15,269 nt of DNA from JALHRI01 sp044351685 (GTDB lineage: Bacteria; Pseudomonadota; Alphaproteobacteria; Rickettsiales; UBA3002): the NCBI GenBank assembly GCA_044351685.1, contig JBILFK010000026.1:1-15269 (forward strand), in the 5' to 3' direction. Of this stretch, positions 1-8,317 are shown in pieces. Every line of letters begins with the position of its first letter. Within the stretch, counting starts at the first letter, position 1. The notes under the pieces were generated by a model. That model searched no databases. It had not been told where the DNA came from and worked only from the letters and a program-made list of their open reading frames with translations. A program made the position numbers and the translations under genes.

Positions 1-1
1 T

Positions 2-664
2 GCGGCAACCGAACGCTTGCCTTATCGCCCCGCCACCTATGACAGCACGGTTTATTTACGCGAAATTTCTCTGTTTTCGGATTGGTTTTTACCGCAAGCG
101 CTGGGCGCCGATGCGGCAACAGCGCTACGCGATGGGTATGTTACCTTATGGCGCGATTTGCTAGAACAGGCCTCACTTGCGCAATCTGTGCTGGTGCATC
201 GCGATTATCATGCCGATAACTTGTTATGGCAGCCACACGCGCAGGGAATTGCGCGTGTTGGCATGCTGGATTTTCAGGATGCGCTGATGGGCGATGCTGC
301 CTACGATATGGTTTCCCTGCTCGAAGATGCACGCCGCGATGTGGCTGAAACGACTGTCAATGCTTGCTTACAGCGCTATATTGCGGAATCTGGTGAAGAT
401 GCAGAGAATTTCTTGCGCCGCTATGCGGTGTTAGGTGCCCAGCGCAACGCCAAGATTATCGGCATTTTTACACGGCTTGCGGTGCGCGATGGCAAACCAC
501 ATTATCTGCATTATCTGCCACGCGTATGGCAGCATTTTGAACGCGATTTACAGCACCCTGCATTGGCGCCACTGAAGGCATGGGTCGATGCCCATGTTCC
601 AGCGAATATGCGGCATCTTTCGCAGATAGATATGCGTATTGGCAGTATTGCGGGCGCGGCATGA
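2..664 (+). CDS. amgK: AmgK-type sugar kinase (aminoglycoside phosphotransferase fold), 5' truncated
   Basis: This is the C-terminal 220 residues of a cytoplasmic phosphotransferase. The frame is open to the left edge, so the true start lies outside the window and roughly a third of the usual 330-350 residues is missing. The APH catalytic motif HRDYHADN is encoded from about position 197, and the metal-binding segment LDFQDALMGDAAYD follows. In the AmgK family this enzyme phosphorylates the anomeric carbon of N-acetylmuramate (and N-acetylglucosamine) recovered from peptidoglycan turnover. The next gene is murU, which supplies the following step, and the two overlap by 4 bases (ATGA). That pairing is the main reason for choosing AmgK over a generic aminoglycoside kinase. 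The fold is certain; the substrate is inferred from the neighbour. Confidence 0.82.
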   Translation, partial: AATERLPYRPATYDSTVYLREISLFSDWFLPQALGADAATALRDGYVTLWRDLLEQASLAQSVLVHRDYHADNLLWQPHAQGIARVGMLDFQDALMGDAAYDMVSLLEDARRDVAETTVNACLQRYIAESGEDAENFLRRYAVLGAQRNAKIIGIFTRLAVRDGKPHYLHYLPRVWQHFERDLQHPALAPLKAWVDAHVPANMRHLSQIDMRIGSIAGAA

Positions 665-1395
665 AGGTAGTTCCCACCCATGCCATTGTGCTGGCTGCAG
701 GGCTTGGCACACGCATGCGCCCACTCACATTAACACGCCCAAAACCGCTGATTGACGTGGCAGGTAAAGCGTTGATTGATTGGTGCCTAGATTGGTTGGC
801 AGAAGCAGGTATTGGCGAATGCGTGGTCAATACGTCATACATGGCTGATATGCTCGAGGCGCATATTGCGCATCGCAACCACCCGAAATTATCGATTTCG
901 CGCGAAGAACCTTTGCCGCTTGAAACCGGCGGGGGAATCGCAAAAGCTCTGCATTTGCTTGGCGATACCCCATTCGTTGCACTCAATAGTGATGCGATTT
1001 TTGTGAACCATCGCGTGCATCCTATTCATCAGCTTTCGCAGGCGTGGAATGATACGCGTATGGATTTTTGTATGGCGCTGGTGCACCGTGACAATATTTG
1101 TGGCTGGCAGGGGAACGGCGATTTTATTCGTGCAGATGATGGCAAAATACGCAGGCCACATGCGGGTGAGCCCGCGGACTATGTATTCACGGGGCTTGAA
1201 ATAATACACCCACGTGTTTTTGCAAATTGCCCTGAAGGGGCATTTTCGTTGAATGTGTTATGGAACCATTCACGCACAGAAGATGGTTTTTACACCCGCA
1301 TTCATACCGAAATTATCGATGGCATATGGCTGAACGTAGGCGATATCGAAGGCCTAGAACACGCAGAAGCATTCATACGCAATCGTGGCGCTTAG
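661..1395 (+). CDS. murU: MurU, N-acetylmuramate-1-phosphate uridylyltransferase
   Basis: A 244-residue nucleotidyltransferase of the sugar-1-phosphate family. The signature AGLGTRMRPLTLTRPKPL near the N terminus binds the nucleotide. LNSDAIF is at the position where the metal-binding aspartate of the family sits, and the end IWLNVGDIEGLEHAEAFI is typical. MurU makes UDP-N-acetylmuramate from the AmgK product, bypassing de novo synthesis and so the fosfomycin target MurA. The ATG at 661 was chosen because it overlaps the amgK stop as ATGA; an earlier in-frame ATG at 580 would lie deep inside amgK and add residues with no family match. The stop codon at 1393-1395 overlaps the stop of the convergent gene on the other strand, leaving no room for a terminator. 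Confidence 0.88.
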   Translation: MKVVPTHAIVLAAGLGTRMRPLTLTRPKPLIDVAGKALIDWCLDWLAEAGIGECVVNTSYMADMLEAHIAHRNHPKLSISREEPLPLETGGGIAKALHLLGDTPFVALNSDAIFVNHRVHPIHQLSQAWNDTRMDFCMALVHRDNICGWQGNGDFIRADDGKIRRPHAGEPADYVFTGLEIIHPRVFANCPEGAFSLNVLWNHSRTEDGFYTRIHTEIIDGIWLNVGDIEGLEHAEAFIRNRGA

Positions 1396-2789
1396 TTCGG
1401 AATATCGAGCGGTAAACGCAATGTGCCGTTTGGCTTGACCGGTAACACCATGCCCGCGGGCAAAATAATTTTTCGGTTAGGGTACACATTGTAAGGTTTT
1501 TCTGCCTGCGGCACGATGCTGTTTCCCGCCCCAATCGTGGTGGTGGTTTCACCGCTTGGGGTTTCAATATAGCCGCCACCGCTTAGCGTGACCCGGCCGC
1601 TGCCGGGATCGATGGTGGCAGGTGCTGACATACGCAGGATATTCCCGCTTTTAAGTTCCATGTAGCCGCCTTCAGAAAGCACATAGTCACCTTGCGCAGA
1701 GCCAAGCCTTACAGCGCTTCCCGGTGGCACCATCATGAAGCTGGTATCGGTAGAAACGGTAAACATTTCTGGGCGGCCTTCGATAGTGTAAAACGTTGCG
1801 CTACGACCGGGCTGATGCACCAATGCAGGTGTATCGAGATTCATATAGATCATGCTGCCGTTGCAATTACCCGAATTAATACTCACGTTAGTATCCTGAC
1901 AGGTGGCGGAAGAACTGGTAGAAGGCTGCAGCCAGACATCGCCGGTATTTTGCGGGCGGGGTTTGTACCAATCGGCTTCTTCCTGACATTCGCTTGGATC
2001 AAAATTCAGTGCGCCATTTTTTACAGGCAGTGTTAAAAAGCGTTCGTCGTAAATGGTTGATTGCGCAGGAGGATTCTCGCCAGTCTCTTGCAGTGTCTCG
2101 GCTGCGGCTCCCGCATTATTTTGTGTAGCTCGCAGCACCAGGCTATTGGTACCTTTTTTGAAAAGCACCATTTGCTTACCGGGAATCGGCATAGGAGATT
2201 CTGTAACATCGCCTGCATTATCGGTAGAACAAAGACGATTGGGTAATTGCACATTACCCGCCAATTTAAAATTAGCCTGCCCTGAGGCAGGGTTTGCTAC
2301 AAATTCATAAATCGCGATTCTGGCGCTGCTACCATCGGTGATAGCGAGCCTATCGGGCGCGGGAACAACACTGGTTTCGGTGTTATCAAGCGTTACCGCA
2401 CCACCGCAGGGTAAGGTAGTAGTGGTATTGCTGCTGACACTATAGACCTTACCGAAGGTGCCGGTTACATCGTCTTTCACTGGGCAGGCATCCGCTATCG
2501 GCGGAGGGGTCGTGCCGCCACCATTATCTTTACTGCCACCGCACAAGTCGGTGCCACCGGGTACCTGGCAGGGAAAGCCAGACCAGGGCGGAAATTTAAG
2601 CAAACTATTCATGCGGCTTTTGTTAACACTTGCAGGCGCACCCACGGCCCCAGGGGGCTCATCAGGGGGTTGCGGGGAGCCAGTGATAATAGAGCCCGCC
2701 GTACCGATATTCACCAATTCTGCGTGCGCGAAACTCGTTGCTGTAAGCGTCATAATCAGTGCGATAAAAATGGTGCGCATTGGTGCCAT
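1392..2789 (-). CDS. Sec-exported Cys-containing protein of unknown function, downstream partner of the giant repeat protein
   Basis: About 465 residues; I do not recognise the family. The N terminus MAPMRTIFIALIMTLTATSFAHA is a clear signal peptide with cleavage expected after AHA, so the mature protein is periplasmic or outside the cell. A Pro/Gly-rich stretch (PPDEPPGAVGAP) and a linker with GGGTTPPP follow, then a mixed region with eight cysteines overall. The C-terminal third is rich in short glycine-turn segments (GGYMELKSG, SGGGYIETPSG), suggesting a beta-rich fold. The start at 2789 forms TAATG with the stop of the upstream 1557-residue gene, suggesting re-initiation; ATGs at 2801 and 2780 are alternatives. 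It is surely cotranscribed with that gene, and both products are exported. The function is unknown; a role with VirB8/VirB9 is inference from position only. Confidence 0.78.
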   Translation of the reverse strand: MAPMRTIFIALIMTLTATSFAHAELVNIGTAGSIITGSPQPPDEPPGAVGAPASVNKSRMNSLLKFPPWSGFPCQVPGGTDLCGGSKDNGGGTTPPPIADACPVKDDVTGTFGKVYSVSSNTTTTLPCGGAVTLDNTETSVVPAPDRLAITDGSSARIAIYEFVANPASGQANFKLAGNVQLPNRLCSTDNAGDVTESPMPIPGKQMVLFKKGTNSLVLRATQNNAGAAAETLQETGENPPAQSTIYDERFLTLPVKNGALNFDPSECQEEADWYKPRPQNTGDVWLQPSTSSSATCQDTNVSINSGNCNGSMIYMNLDTPALVHQPGRSATFYTIEGRPEMFTVSTDTSFMMVPPGSAVRLGSAQGDYVLSEGGYMELKSGNILRMSAPATIDPGSGRVTLSGGGYIETPSGETTTTIGAGNSIVPQAEKPYNVYPNRKIILPAGMVLPVKPNGTLRLPLDIPN

Positions 2790-5700
2790 TAATTTTGCCA
2801 TTCTTTCGGTGCATCCCAACCAGCGCGGGCACAGCATTCGATCACCGCAGGATCAAGTGTAAAGGTTTTCTTTGTACCTACCTTATCGGAATAACTCGAA
2901 AGCGTTCCACACCCACTGGTCATGAGCTTGCAACGATCTTTGCCCGCATAATTCTGCGGGAAGAGCGATGTGGGTGCAACGCCACTGCGCTTATCGTCAC
3001 GAATACGATACAGTTCTATATTGTTCCACAAATCAAATTCGCAGCGCTGTAAGTCACCGTCTTCGCAGTTTCCATCGCTGCCAAGTGCATCTAAATCTTC
3101 TTTCATGCGAGATGGTAGCGTGCCAGGTTTATAATAATCGCGGTTTGATTCCACGTCAAGCGCATCGGTATTGCCGCAACTATCGGGCCATTTGCCGAAA
3201 TCACGATCCACCACGTTCACATAACACCCTGTGCCGCTATCGCAATCGGTGCGTTTCACCAAGCTAACGACACCAAGCCTTGGAAGCCCTTCCTTGCGCG
3301 AAGAATAACCTTTTTTGAAGAGTACAATATCGCCCACCTCTGCATTATCCATGCCCCTGATAATACTACCACCGCCACCAAATTTAGGGAACTGCTTGCT
3401 GCTATCGATACTATCACTTAGATACCCGCGCCATGCATGCGGATAATTGCGCCGCGCTAGTCTGGTGCGGTTTTCTACATCTTCGAGATTGTTGAACATC
3501 TGCTGCAGCTGTGTGCTGTAAGCGCCTTCGTTGATCGGGTTTGGTTCACCATTAGTAAGGGTGGGTGAAATCTCGCAGCTACGGTCGGCTTCATCATAGG
3601 TGCCGCCGGTTTTTGCAAGCACATGATCTTCCGAAGAAAGCGATTTGAATAAGCGCTCATAACGACCAATACATACCTGACGATAACGGCGAATGGTGTT
3701 TAGCTGATAAAGCTTCAGTTCTGTCCAGCTGGTGACTGCATCGGGCGCTTTAATTTCGATGCCGCCAAGCGAGCTATTGCCACCCCAACCACCAATCATG
3801 CAGCGCTCATCTTTGCGCGGCGGAATGGGTTGACCGTTGGCATCTTTCGGAGGTTGCTCGCCTTGTTTTGGTGCTAACACAGCTTCGCGGCCCACACCTA
3901 CAATGGCGGTATATTGCCCCAAATCATCCATCGCGTCTTGTGCGATGGTGGGGGGGGTCGCTTTTTGTATATGCACGCCGGTATCCCAAAGTACAGGGTA
4001 GGGCATACGATTCTCGAAGAAATCTTTATGCGTTAAGCCTTCGGGCACGCCGTTTGGCAATTCATCCAGCGGGTCGCCTTTTTTGTGGAAGCGCATTTTC
4101 AGTTTGTTCATCACCGCGTAGGGCTTGCGCACATCGCTGCAAAGCTTGTTCATCGGGGTTTTGGTAATAATGTTCGTCACGCTGCATGGTGCTTTGCATG
4201 CGAAACCAAATCCAGCAACACACAAGGGGTTGGGTATGCCACCGCCTAATACAGCACCCGGAACTTTACCAATGCTAGGGATCGGCACTTTAGGATCTGG
4301 TATGCCGCCAAATAAGAATGCTGGGCTTGGATGAATGAGTGGCTCGGCAATCATTTTCAGCTTCACCCCATATTTCGGTAACTCATAGGGGCTTCTGATC
4401 ATTTTGCGTCTGTCGGGGCTGCCATCGTATTTGGTAGAGCAGGGCGGGGTATCGGTTTTTTGGCCAACTTTCAGGCCAAAGCATGCCCAGCATGGCACGA
4501 ATTGTTTTTTCGTTTTGAGGCCGACAATATACATATAAAAGCACGGGTCTTTCATAGGGCCGGCGTTTTTCTTGCACATATCGTTGAAGAAAATGCGTTG
4601 CCAGATGCCATCATAAAGTGGGTTTACGCCCTCTTCAAATTTCTCGCGACGGAATTCCAGAATATCGACTTTGATTTTTTTATCTTTTACATCGCCCGCG
4701 CAATATACGTTATCGGTGGCGCTTTTGCTGTATTCTACGCCCCATGGCGAATAGCCATCACGGTCATTCACGTGGGTATGCCATCGCGGCGAAAACGGGT
4801 GTGATGGATCGAGAATTTCTTCGAACTGGTGCGCAGCAAGTTGGCTAAGCGTGACGTTCGGGAAGGCGGGTGGTGGTGACAAAGGATTCTTGATGATCGT
4901 GCCTTTAGGCAGGCGCGGATCAGGTTCTTTATTGATTTTCATATCTGGCATGTTGAGGCTGATGCCGATATTCATCGCGCCCATGACCGTATCTTTCATC
5001 GCCCCAATTTGCCCCATCACGGCATTCATTGGGTTTAAATTAGTAAATACAGAGGCAGCACCCGTAATTTGCCCCGTGATATTCCCGATAGTCTGGCCTA
5101 CAGCACCGGTGATCGTGCCTTGTAAATTGGTAACTTGCCCCACAATACCTTGTATCTCGCCAAGGTTGAGCACGTTCATGGTGTTGGTAAGCCCGCGCAC
5201 ATTCTGTAAAAGCCCCTGAATCTCTGGAAGATTCATACCCTGATTCAGAAGAATTTGTTGTACATCGGCGTTTTGCAGCATGTTTTGTAGATTCTGAATA
5301 TCGCCCAACGCCGCTTGCGCTTGACGAATATCGTTTCCTAGCGCCCCTAAACTTGCCAATTCTGGGCTATTAAGTGTTTGTGCCACGCCATTCAGTGAGC
5401 CCATATCGCGCGCTAATTGCGACATGCCTTGTATCGCATCCTGTGCTCCCGGAACTGAACCAATGGCAGTTTGTAAGGCCTGACCTTCGCGCATCGAGCC
5501 ACCGAGGTTACCGATTGAACCAAGGCTACTAGAAATCGCCGAGAGACTTTGCACGTCGCCACGAATCTGGTTAACGGCATCTTGGCCTTGATTAAAGTTT
5601 ACCTGACCAAAATCACCGTTCAGCACGTTTTGGCCAGCGTTTACAATATTGTTGCCGATAGCACCCGCGTTTCCACCTAAATTACCGAGTAAATTTCCTG

Positions 5701-7462
5701 CAGCGCCGGCTGCATTACCTGCGATATTACCAACGGTTCCAGCAGCATTCCCCGCTATATTACCAATGGTTCCAGGCAAATTTTGTACAATCCCTAAGCT
5801 GTTTTGAATAGTGGGATTATTAATGAGATTGCCAAACTGCCCACCAATATTGCCAACGGTTTGTGGCAAATTACTAAGCCCACTTCCAAGCTGACTGATA
5901 TTCTGGAACGTGTTGGGAAGATTTTGCAGTGTCTGAGATAAATTAGGAATATTTTGGAGCAACCCAGGAATGTTTTTTAAGCTTTCAGAAATATTCGATA
6001 AATTGCCAAGCTGACCGGGCAGATCTTTTAGTTTGTCGCCCAAGCCCTGAAAATTTTGCATGATATTGGGAAGATTTTTTAGACTTTCGGTCATTTTTCC
6101 GAAATTTTCCTGAAGCCCCGCAGGCAAATTTTTCAGCTGATCGCCCAAGTTTGAGAGACTGCTGGTAAGATTGGCAGGAATATTTGAAAGGTTTCCAGCC
6201 AAATCTTTTAGATTATCAAATGCTTGCGGAAAATTTTTGACGACATTGCCAAGATTATCGATCGCGCCTTGAAGCTGCCCTGGCAGGTTTTTGAAGGTAT
6301 CCATCATGCCGCCAAGCTGGCCCTTTAGTGTATCCGCGAGATTGCTGAGATTGGGGAGCTGTAAATTCACCAGATTGCCAAGATTCTGGAAATTGGTCAG
6401 CATGCTGCCAAACTGCATGACGCTGCGCATAAGCTGCATGATTTTGCCGATAATGCCGGTGAATGGGCCAAAGCCGCGTGCGCGTGGCATTAAATGCTGG
6501 GGGTCTTGCTGCAGGCGTGTCCATGAATGCTGCAAATAGGTGCCCACATGGTATTCATTACTGGCGGCCACTTCATCATGCATGCGCAGCGGCTGACAAG
6601 CTATAGCAGGCGTCAGCGGTTCGGCGGTGGTACAGCGCTGCTGATTCACGAGTATCGTAGGATTCGATTTTTGTGCCGGATATAGAGAGCCATTAAGAAT
6701 ATATTGGTTCGCGCAGTTATCGAGCTGCATGCGCACCAGTTTTGCCTCATCTTCGGGGCTTAAAGTGGTGTCGCCGGGAATTTCAATCTGGTGCGTACAC
6801 CCCGCAAAGCGTTGATCCAGATTATTTTGTGGGCTAATAATTGAGTTTACTTCGCGGTAGTTGCCGCCCGCGCCGCGGTAATATTCGCCTGCATATTTTT
6901 TGAGAGGCTCTTTTTTATCGCGCAGGCTTACCCATAAATAAGGGCTTAAATCTTTGAAGCTTTTAAGTGCCGTGCGCTTAAGCGGCATTTTCTCTTTGGG
7001 GCAGCTGCCCCACACTAGGCGGTCTGGCAGGCACTTGAATTCTACATCGCGGTAACCAAAATCAGGCAAAGCAGCCCGCGTAGTATCCACGCCCGATTCA
7101 AATGTGTTATTGGCGGCATTAAACGTGGCAGCGCAACCAGCAGGGGGCGGGTTACCAACACAATTCGCTGGTGCCACAAACCGATTATTGGGGATAAGTG
7201 TACCATCGGCACCGCGAACAGCCCCTGGTTCTGGCGGTGGTGTCACGAGTGGGCCGTTATTGGCAGCGGGTGCGGGAGCAGGAGCCGGCGTAGGAGCAGC
7301 AACAGGTGCTGGTGCCGGTGCCGGTGCAGATTGTGCAAACGCACTAGGAAACGTGACAAGTAAAAAAGATGCGACTACAAAGAAAGAGAGAAACAGTTTA
7401 ACTGCATGATGCCATCGTTTTGGCTGCGTAAATGGAGGTATCGGGTGGCGCATTTCCATCAT
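2789..7462 (-). CDS. Giant exported repeat protein, Cys-rich C-terminal half, divergent from virB8-virB9
   Basis: A 1557-residue protein of no family I recognise. Residues 1-43 form a signal peptide with a long basic start and the hydrophobic run VKLFLSFFVVASFLLVTFPSAFA. Residues 44-80 are an Ala-Pro linker. Residues 81-330 hold eight cysteines. Residues 389-544 are nine tandem 17-18-residue repeats with an L-x-N-L-P core, followed by an 11-residue Gly/Asn repeat (564-596) and Gly/Asn/Gln/Leu-rich sequence to about 840. No cysteine occurs between residues 289 and 921; the last 640 residues hold 22. Around 1375-1420, GDIVLFKKG...LGVVSLV...VNVVDR loosely recalls the strand core of CHAP or NlpC/P60 amidase domains, but the usual G-H-V histidine is not there. 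ATGs at 7462, 7459 and 7453 all fit; no good ribosome site separates them. It is probably surface-exposed or periplasmic, and possibly linked to type IV secretion. Confidence 0.85.
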   Translation of the reverse strand: MMEMRHPIPPFTQPKRWHHAVKLFLSFFVVASFLLVTFPSAFAQSAPAPAPAPVAAPTPAPAPAPAANNGPLVTPPPEPGAVRGADGTLIPNNRFVAPANCVGNPPPAGCAATFNAANNTFESGVDTTRAALPDFGYRDVEFKCLPDRLVWGSCPKEKMPLKRTALKSFKDLSPYLWVSLRDKKEPLKKYAGEYYRGAGGNYREVNSIISPQNNLDQRFAGCTHQIEIPGDTTLSPEDEAKLVRMQLDNCANQYILNGSLYPAQKSNPTILVNQQRCTTAEPLTPAIACQPLRMHDEVAASNEYHVGTYLQHSWTRLQQDPQHLMPRARGFGPFTGIIGKIMQLMRSVMQFGSMLTNFQNLGNLVNLQLPNLSNLADTLKGQLGGMMDTFKNLPGQLQGAIDNLGNVVKNFPQAFDNLKDLAGNLSNIPANLTSSLSNLGDQLKNLPAGLQENFGKMTESLKNLPNIMQNFQGLGDKLKDLPGQLGNLSNISESLKNIPGLLQNIPNLSQTLQNLPNTFQNISQLGSGLSNLPQTVGNIGGQFGNLINNPTIQNSLGIVQNLPGTIGNIAGNAAGTVGNIAGNAAGAAGNLLGNLGGNAGAIGNNIVNAGQNVLNGDFGQVNFNQGQDAVNQIRGDVQSLSAISSSLGSIGNLGGSMREGQALQTAIGSVPGAQDAIQGMSQLARDMGSLNGVAQTLNSPELASLGALGNDIRQAQAALGDIQNLQNMLQNADVQQILLNQGMNLPEIQGLLQNVRGLTNTMNVLNLGEIQGIVGQVTNLQGTITGAVGQTIGNITGQITGAASVFTNLNPMNAVMGQIGAMKDTVMGAMNIGISLNMPDMKINKEPDPRLPKGTIIKNPLSPPPAFPNVTLSQLAAHQFEEILDPSHPFSPRWHTHVNDRDGYSPWGVEYSKSATDNVYCAGDVKDKKIKVDILEFRREKFEEGVNPLYDGIWQRIFFNDMCKKNAGPMKDPCFYMYIVGLKTKKQFVPCWACFGLKVGQKTDTPPCSTKYDGSPDRRKMIRSPYELPKYGVKLKMIAEPLIHPSPAFLFGGIPDPKVPIPSIGKVPGAVLGGGIPNPLCVAGFGFACKAPCSVTNIITKTPMNKLCSDVRKPYAVMNKLKMRFHKKGDPLDELPNGVPEGLTHKDFFENRMPYPVLWDTGVHIQKATPPTIAQDAMDDLGQYTAIVGVGREAVLAPKQGEQPPKDANGQPIPPRKDERCMIGGWGGNSSLGGIEIKAPDAVTSWTELKLYQLNTIRRYRQVCIGRYERLFKSLSSEDHVLAKTGGTYDEADRSCEISPTLTNGEPNPINEGAYSTQLQQMFNNLEDVENRTRLARRNYPHAWRGYLSDSIDSSKQFPKFGGGGSIIRGMDNAEVGDIVLFKKGYSSRKEGLPRLGVVSLVKRTDCDSGTGCYVNVVDRDFGKWPDSCGNTDALDVESNRDYYKPGTLPSRMKEDLDALGSDGNCEDGDLQRCEFDLWNNIELYRIRDDKRSGVAPTSLFPQNYAGKDRCKLMTSGCGTLSSYSDKVGTKKTFTLDPAVIECCARAGWDAPKEWQN
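5675..5773 (-). repeat. Three 33-bp units coding an 11-residue Gly/Asn repeat
   Basis: Residues 564-574 (GTIGNIAGNAA), 575-585 (GTVGNIAGNAA) and 586-596 (GAAGNLLGNLG) are consecutive 11-residue units. The first two are nearly identical in protein and close in DNA. They follow the L-x-N-L-P array after one more isolated core (IVQNLP, residues 558-563). The G-x-x-G-N-x-x-G-N pattern suggests a tight turn-rich or glycine-zipper-like segment. Confidence 0.8.
5831..6298 (-). repeat. Nine tandem 51-54 bp units coding 17-18-residue L-x-N-L-P repeats
   Basis: Aligning the protein on its recurring core gives units starting at residues 389 (TFKNLP), 407 (VVKNFP), 424 (NLSNIP), 442 (QLKNLP), 460 (SLKNLP), 477 (KLKDLP), 494 (SLKNIP), 511 (TLQNLP) and 528 (GLSNLP). 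Spacings are 18, 17, 18, 18, 17, 17, 17 and 17. The consensus is x-L-K-N-L-P-x-x-L-x-N-(L/I/F)-x-x-L-x-x, with hydrophobic residues spaced as in an amphipathic helix and a proline resetting each unit. The DNA copies have diverged, so selection appears to act on the protein pattern rather than recent duplication. Confidence 0.85.
7262..7327 (-). repeat. Ala-Pro dipeptide repeat coding for a linker
   Basis: A degenerate hexameric DNA repeat (GGTGCN and GGAGCN on the plus strand) encodes alternating Ala-Pro, residues about 46-67 of the 1557-residue protein, directly after the signal peptide. Such linkers are stiff and extended and are common where a protein crosses the periplasm. The repeat is prone to slippage, so length variation between strains is expected. 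Confidence 0.8.
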
Positions 7463-7573
7463 TACCGTGCAATCGTAGAAGGGAGAGTGAAACCCATGAA
7501 AATCATAATTGCCCTTCGATGAAAAGTAATATTAACATAATTTTATCCCGAATGCATTTAAAAAGTTAATAAA
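7463..7573. promoter_or_regulatory. Divergent intergenic region between the giant gene and virB8
   Basis: These 111 bases are AT-rich and separate two divergent operons, so both promoters should lie here. On the minus strand TATGAT (5 of 6 to the sigma-70 -10) sits about 40 bases before the giant gene, without a clear -35. On the plus strand CATAAT at 7536-7541 is a -10-like hexamer, also without a well-spaced -35. Neither gene has a clear Shine-Dalgarno. The region is assigned from gene arrangement; the individual boxes are weak. Confidence 0.4.
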
Positions 7574-8317
7574 ATGTCTCAGAAAAAATCACCTAAAATG
7601 ATAAAGAATTTGAAAGCGGAGATCGATTCGGGTGAGTATTTTTCGGCGTCTGTGAAGTGGTATAACGAAGTGTTTTTAATGCCTATCGCCCAGCGTAATT
7701 GGATGCTGATATTTGCAATTTGCGCAAGCGTTGCGGCGTTTTTCGCTTTGATTTCAATGGCATCAATATTGCCGGTGGTTGAAAAGCGTTCGATTCCGAT
7801 GGATGTAGAAAACAGTGAATCTTACGTGGCGGATAAAGTAAAGCTCACCAAGCCTGGCATGACAGCCGATCAAACCATTCTTGAATTTTTTGTCACTGAA
7901 TATTTGATACGACGCGAAGAATACAGCTTTCATCGTTACGATAAAAACCGTGCATTTGTAGAGGCACACAGCGACCCTATTACCTATTCTGCATACGATA
8001 GTGTGTATAAGCGCGAGAACCCAAGAAGCCCGGCGGCGGTTCTGGGAGAGCGTGGTGAACGTATTATTACCATACGCGATGTGCAGATTAACCGCGCTAT
8101 TAGCCCGCCCGTTGCTACAATAAAGTTCGATGCGGATATTCGTGCGCGTAAATCATTTCCGAAAACACGCTGGACGGCATCGATTGCTTTCTACTATGAC
8201 TCATTGCAAGTAAAAGAAATCAAGAATCTGGAAACAGGCGAGCTATCTGCGCAAACTGTCGATCCGGTGTTTAACGTGGTGCAATATGTTGTCTCTGAAG
8301 ATAAACAACAGCCTTAG
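7574..8317 (+). CDS. virB8: VirB8-family type IV secretion inner-membrane protein
   Basis: A 247-residue bitopic protein. A short cytoplasmic part with the family motif KWYNEVFLMPIAQRNW precedes one transmembrane helix (about residues 43-68), and the rest is the periplasmic NTF2-like domain. A segment ENPRSPAAVLGERG lies where the family has its conserved NP loop. VirB8 is an assembly factor that contacts VirB9, VirB10 and the pilus proteins. The length is normal for the family. The start ATG has only weak, A-rich upstream sequence. Its end overlaps the start of virB9 by 32 bases, implying translational coupling. No other inner-membrane components (VirB3, B4, B6, B10, B11, D4) are nearby, so the rest of the machine must lie elsewhere or be missing. 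Confidence 0.9.
   Translation: MSQKKSPKMIKNLKAEIDSGEYFSASVKWYNEVFLMPIAQRNWMLIFAICASVAAFFALISMASILPVVEKRSIPMDVENSESYVADKVKLTKPGMTADQTILEFFVTEYLIRREEYSFHRYDKNRAFVEAHSDPITYSAYDSVYKRENPRSPAAVLGERGERIITIRDVQINRAISPPVATIKFDADIRARKSFPKTRWTASIAFYYDSLQVKEIKNLETGELSAQTVDPVFNVVQYVVSEDKQQP

Noticed and set aside
580..660. N-terminal extension of MurU from an upstream in-frame ATG
   Set aside because: It lies inside amgK, and the ATG at 661 gives the normal family start and the ATGA coupling.
700..720. TGGCAC-like sequence inside murU resembling a sigma-54 -24 box
   Set aside because: No proper -12 at the right spacing and it is inside the nucleotide-binding signature codons.
485..986. Long minus-strand frame overlapping amgK and murU
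   Set aside because: Shadow frame: both sense genes have full catalytic motifs here.
5831..6298. Possible CRISPR or intergenic tandem array
   Set aside because: The period is 51-54 bp without identical repeats or unique spacers, and it is in frame within a long open gene, so it is a protein repeat.
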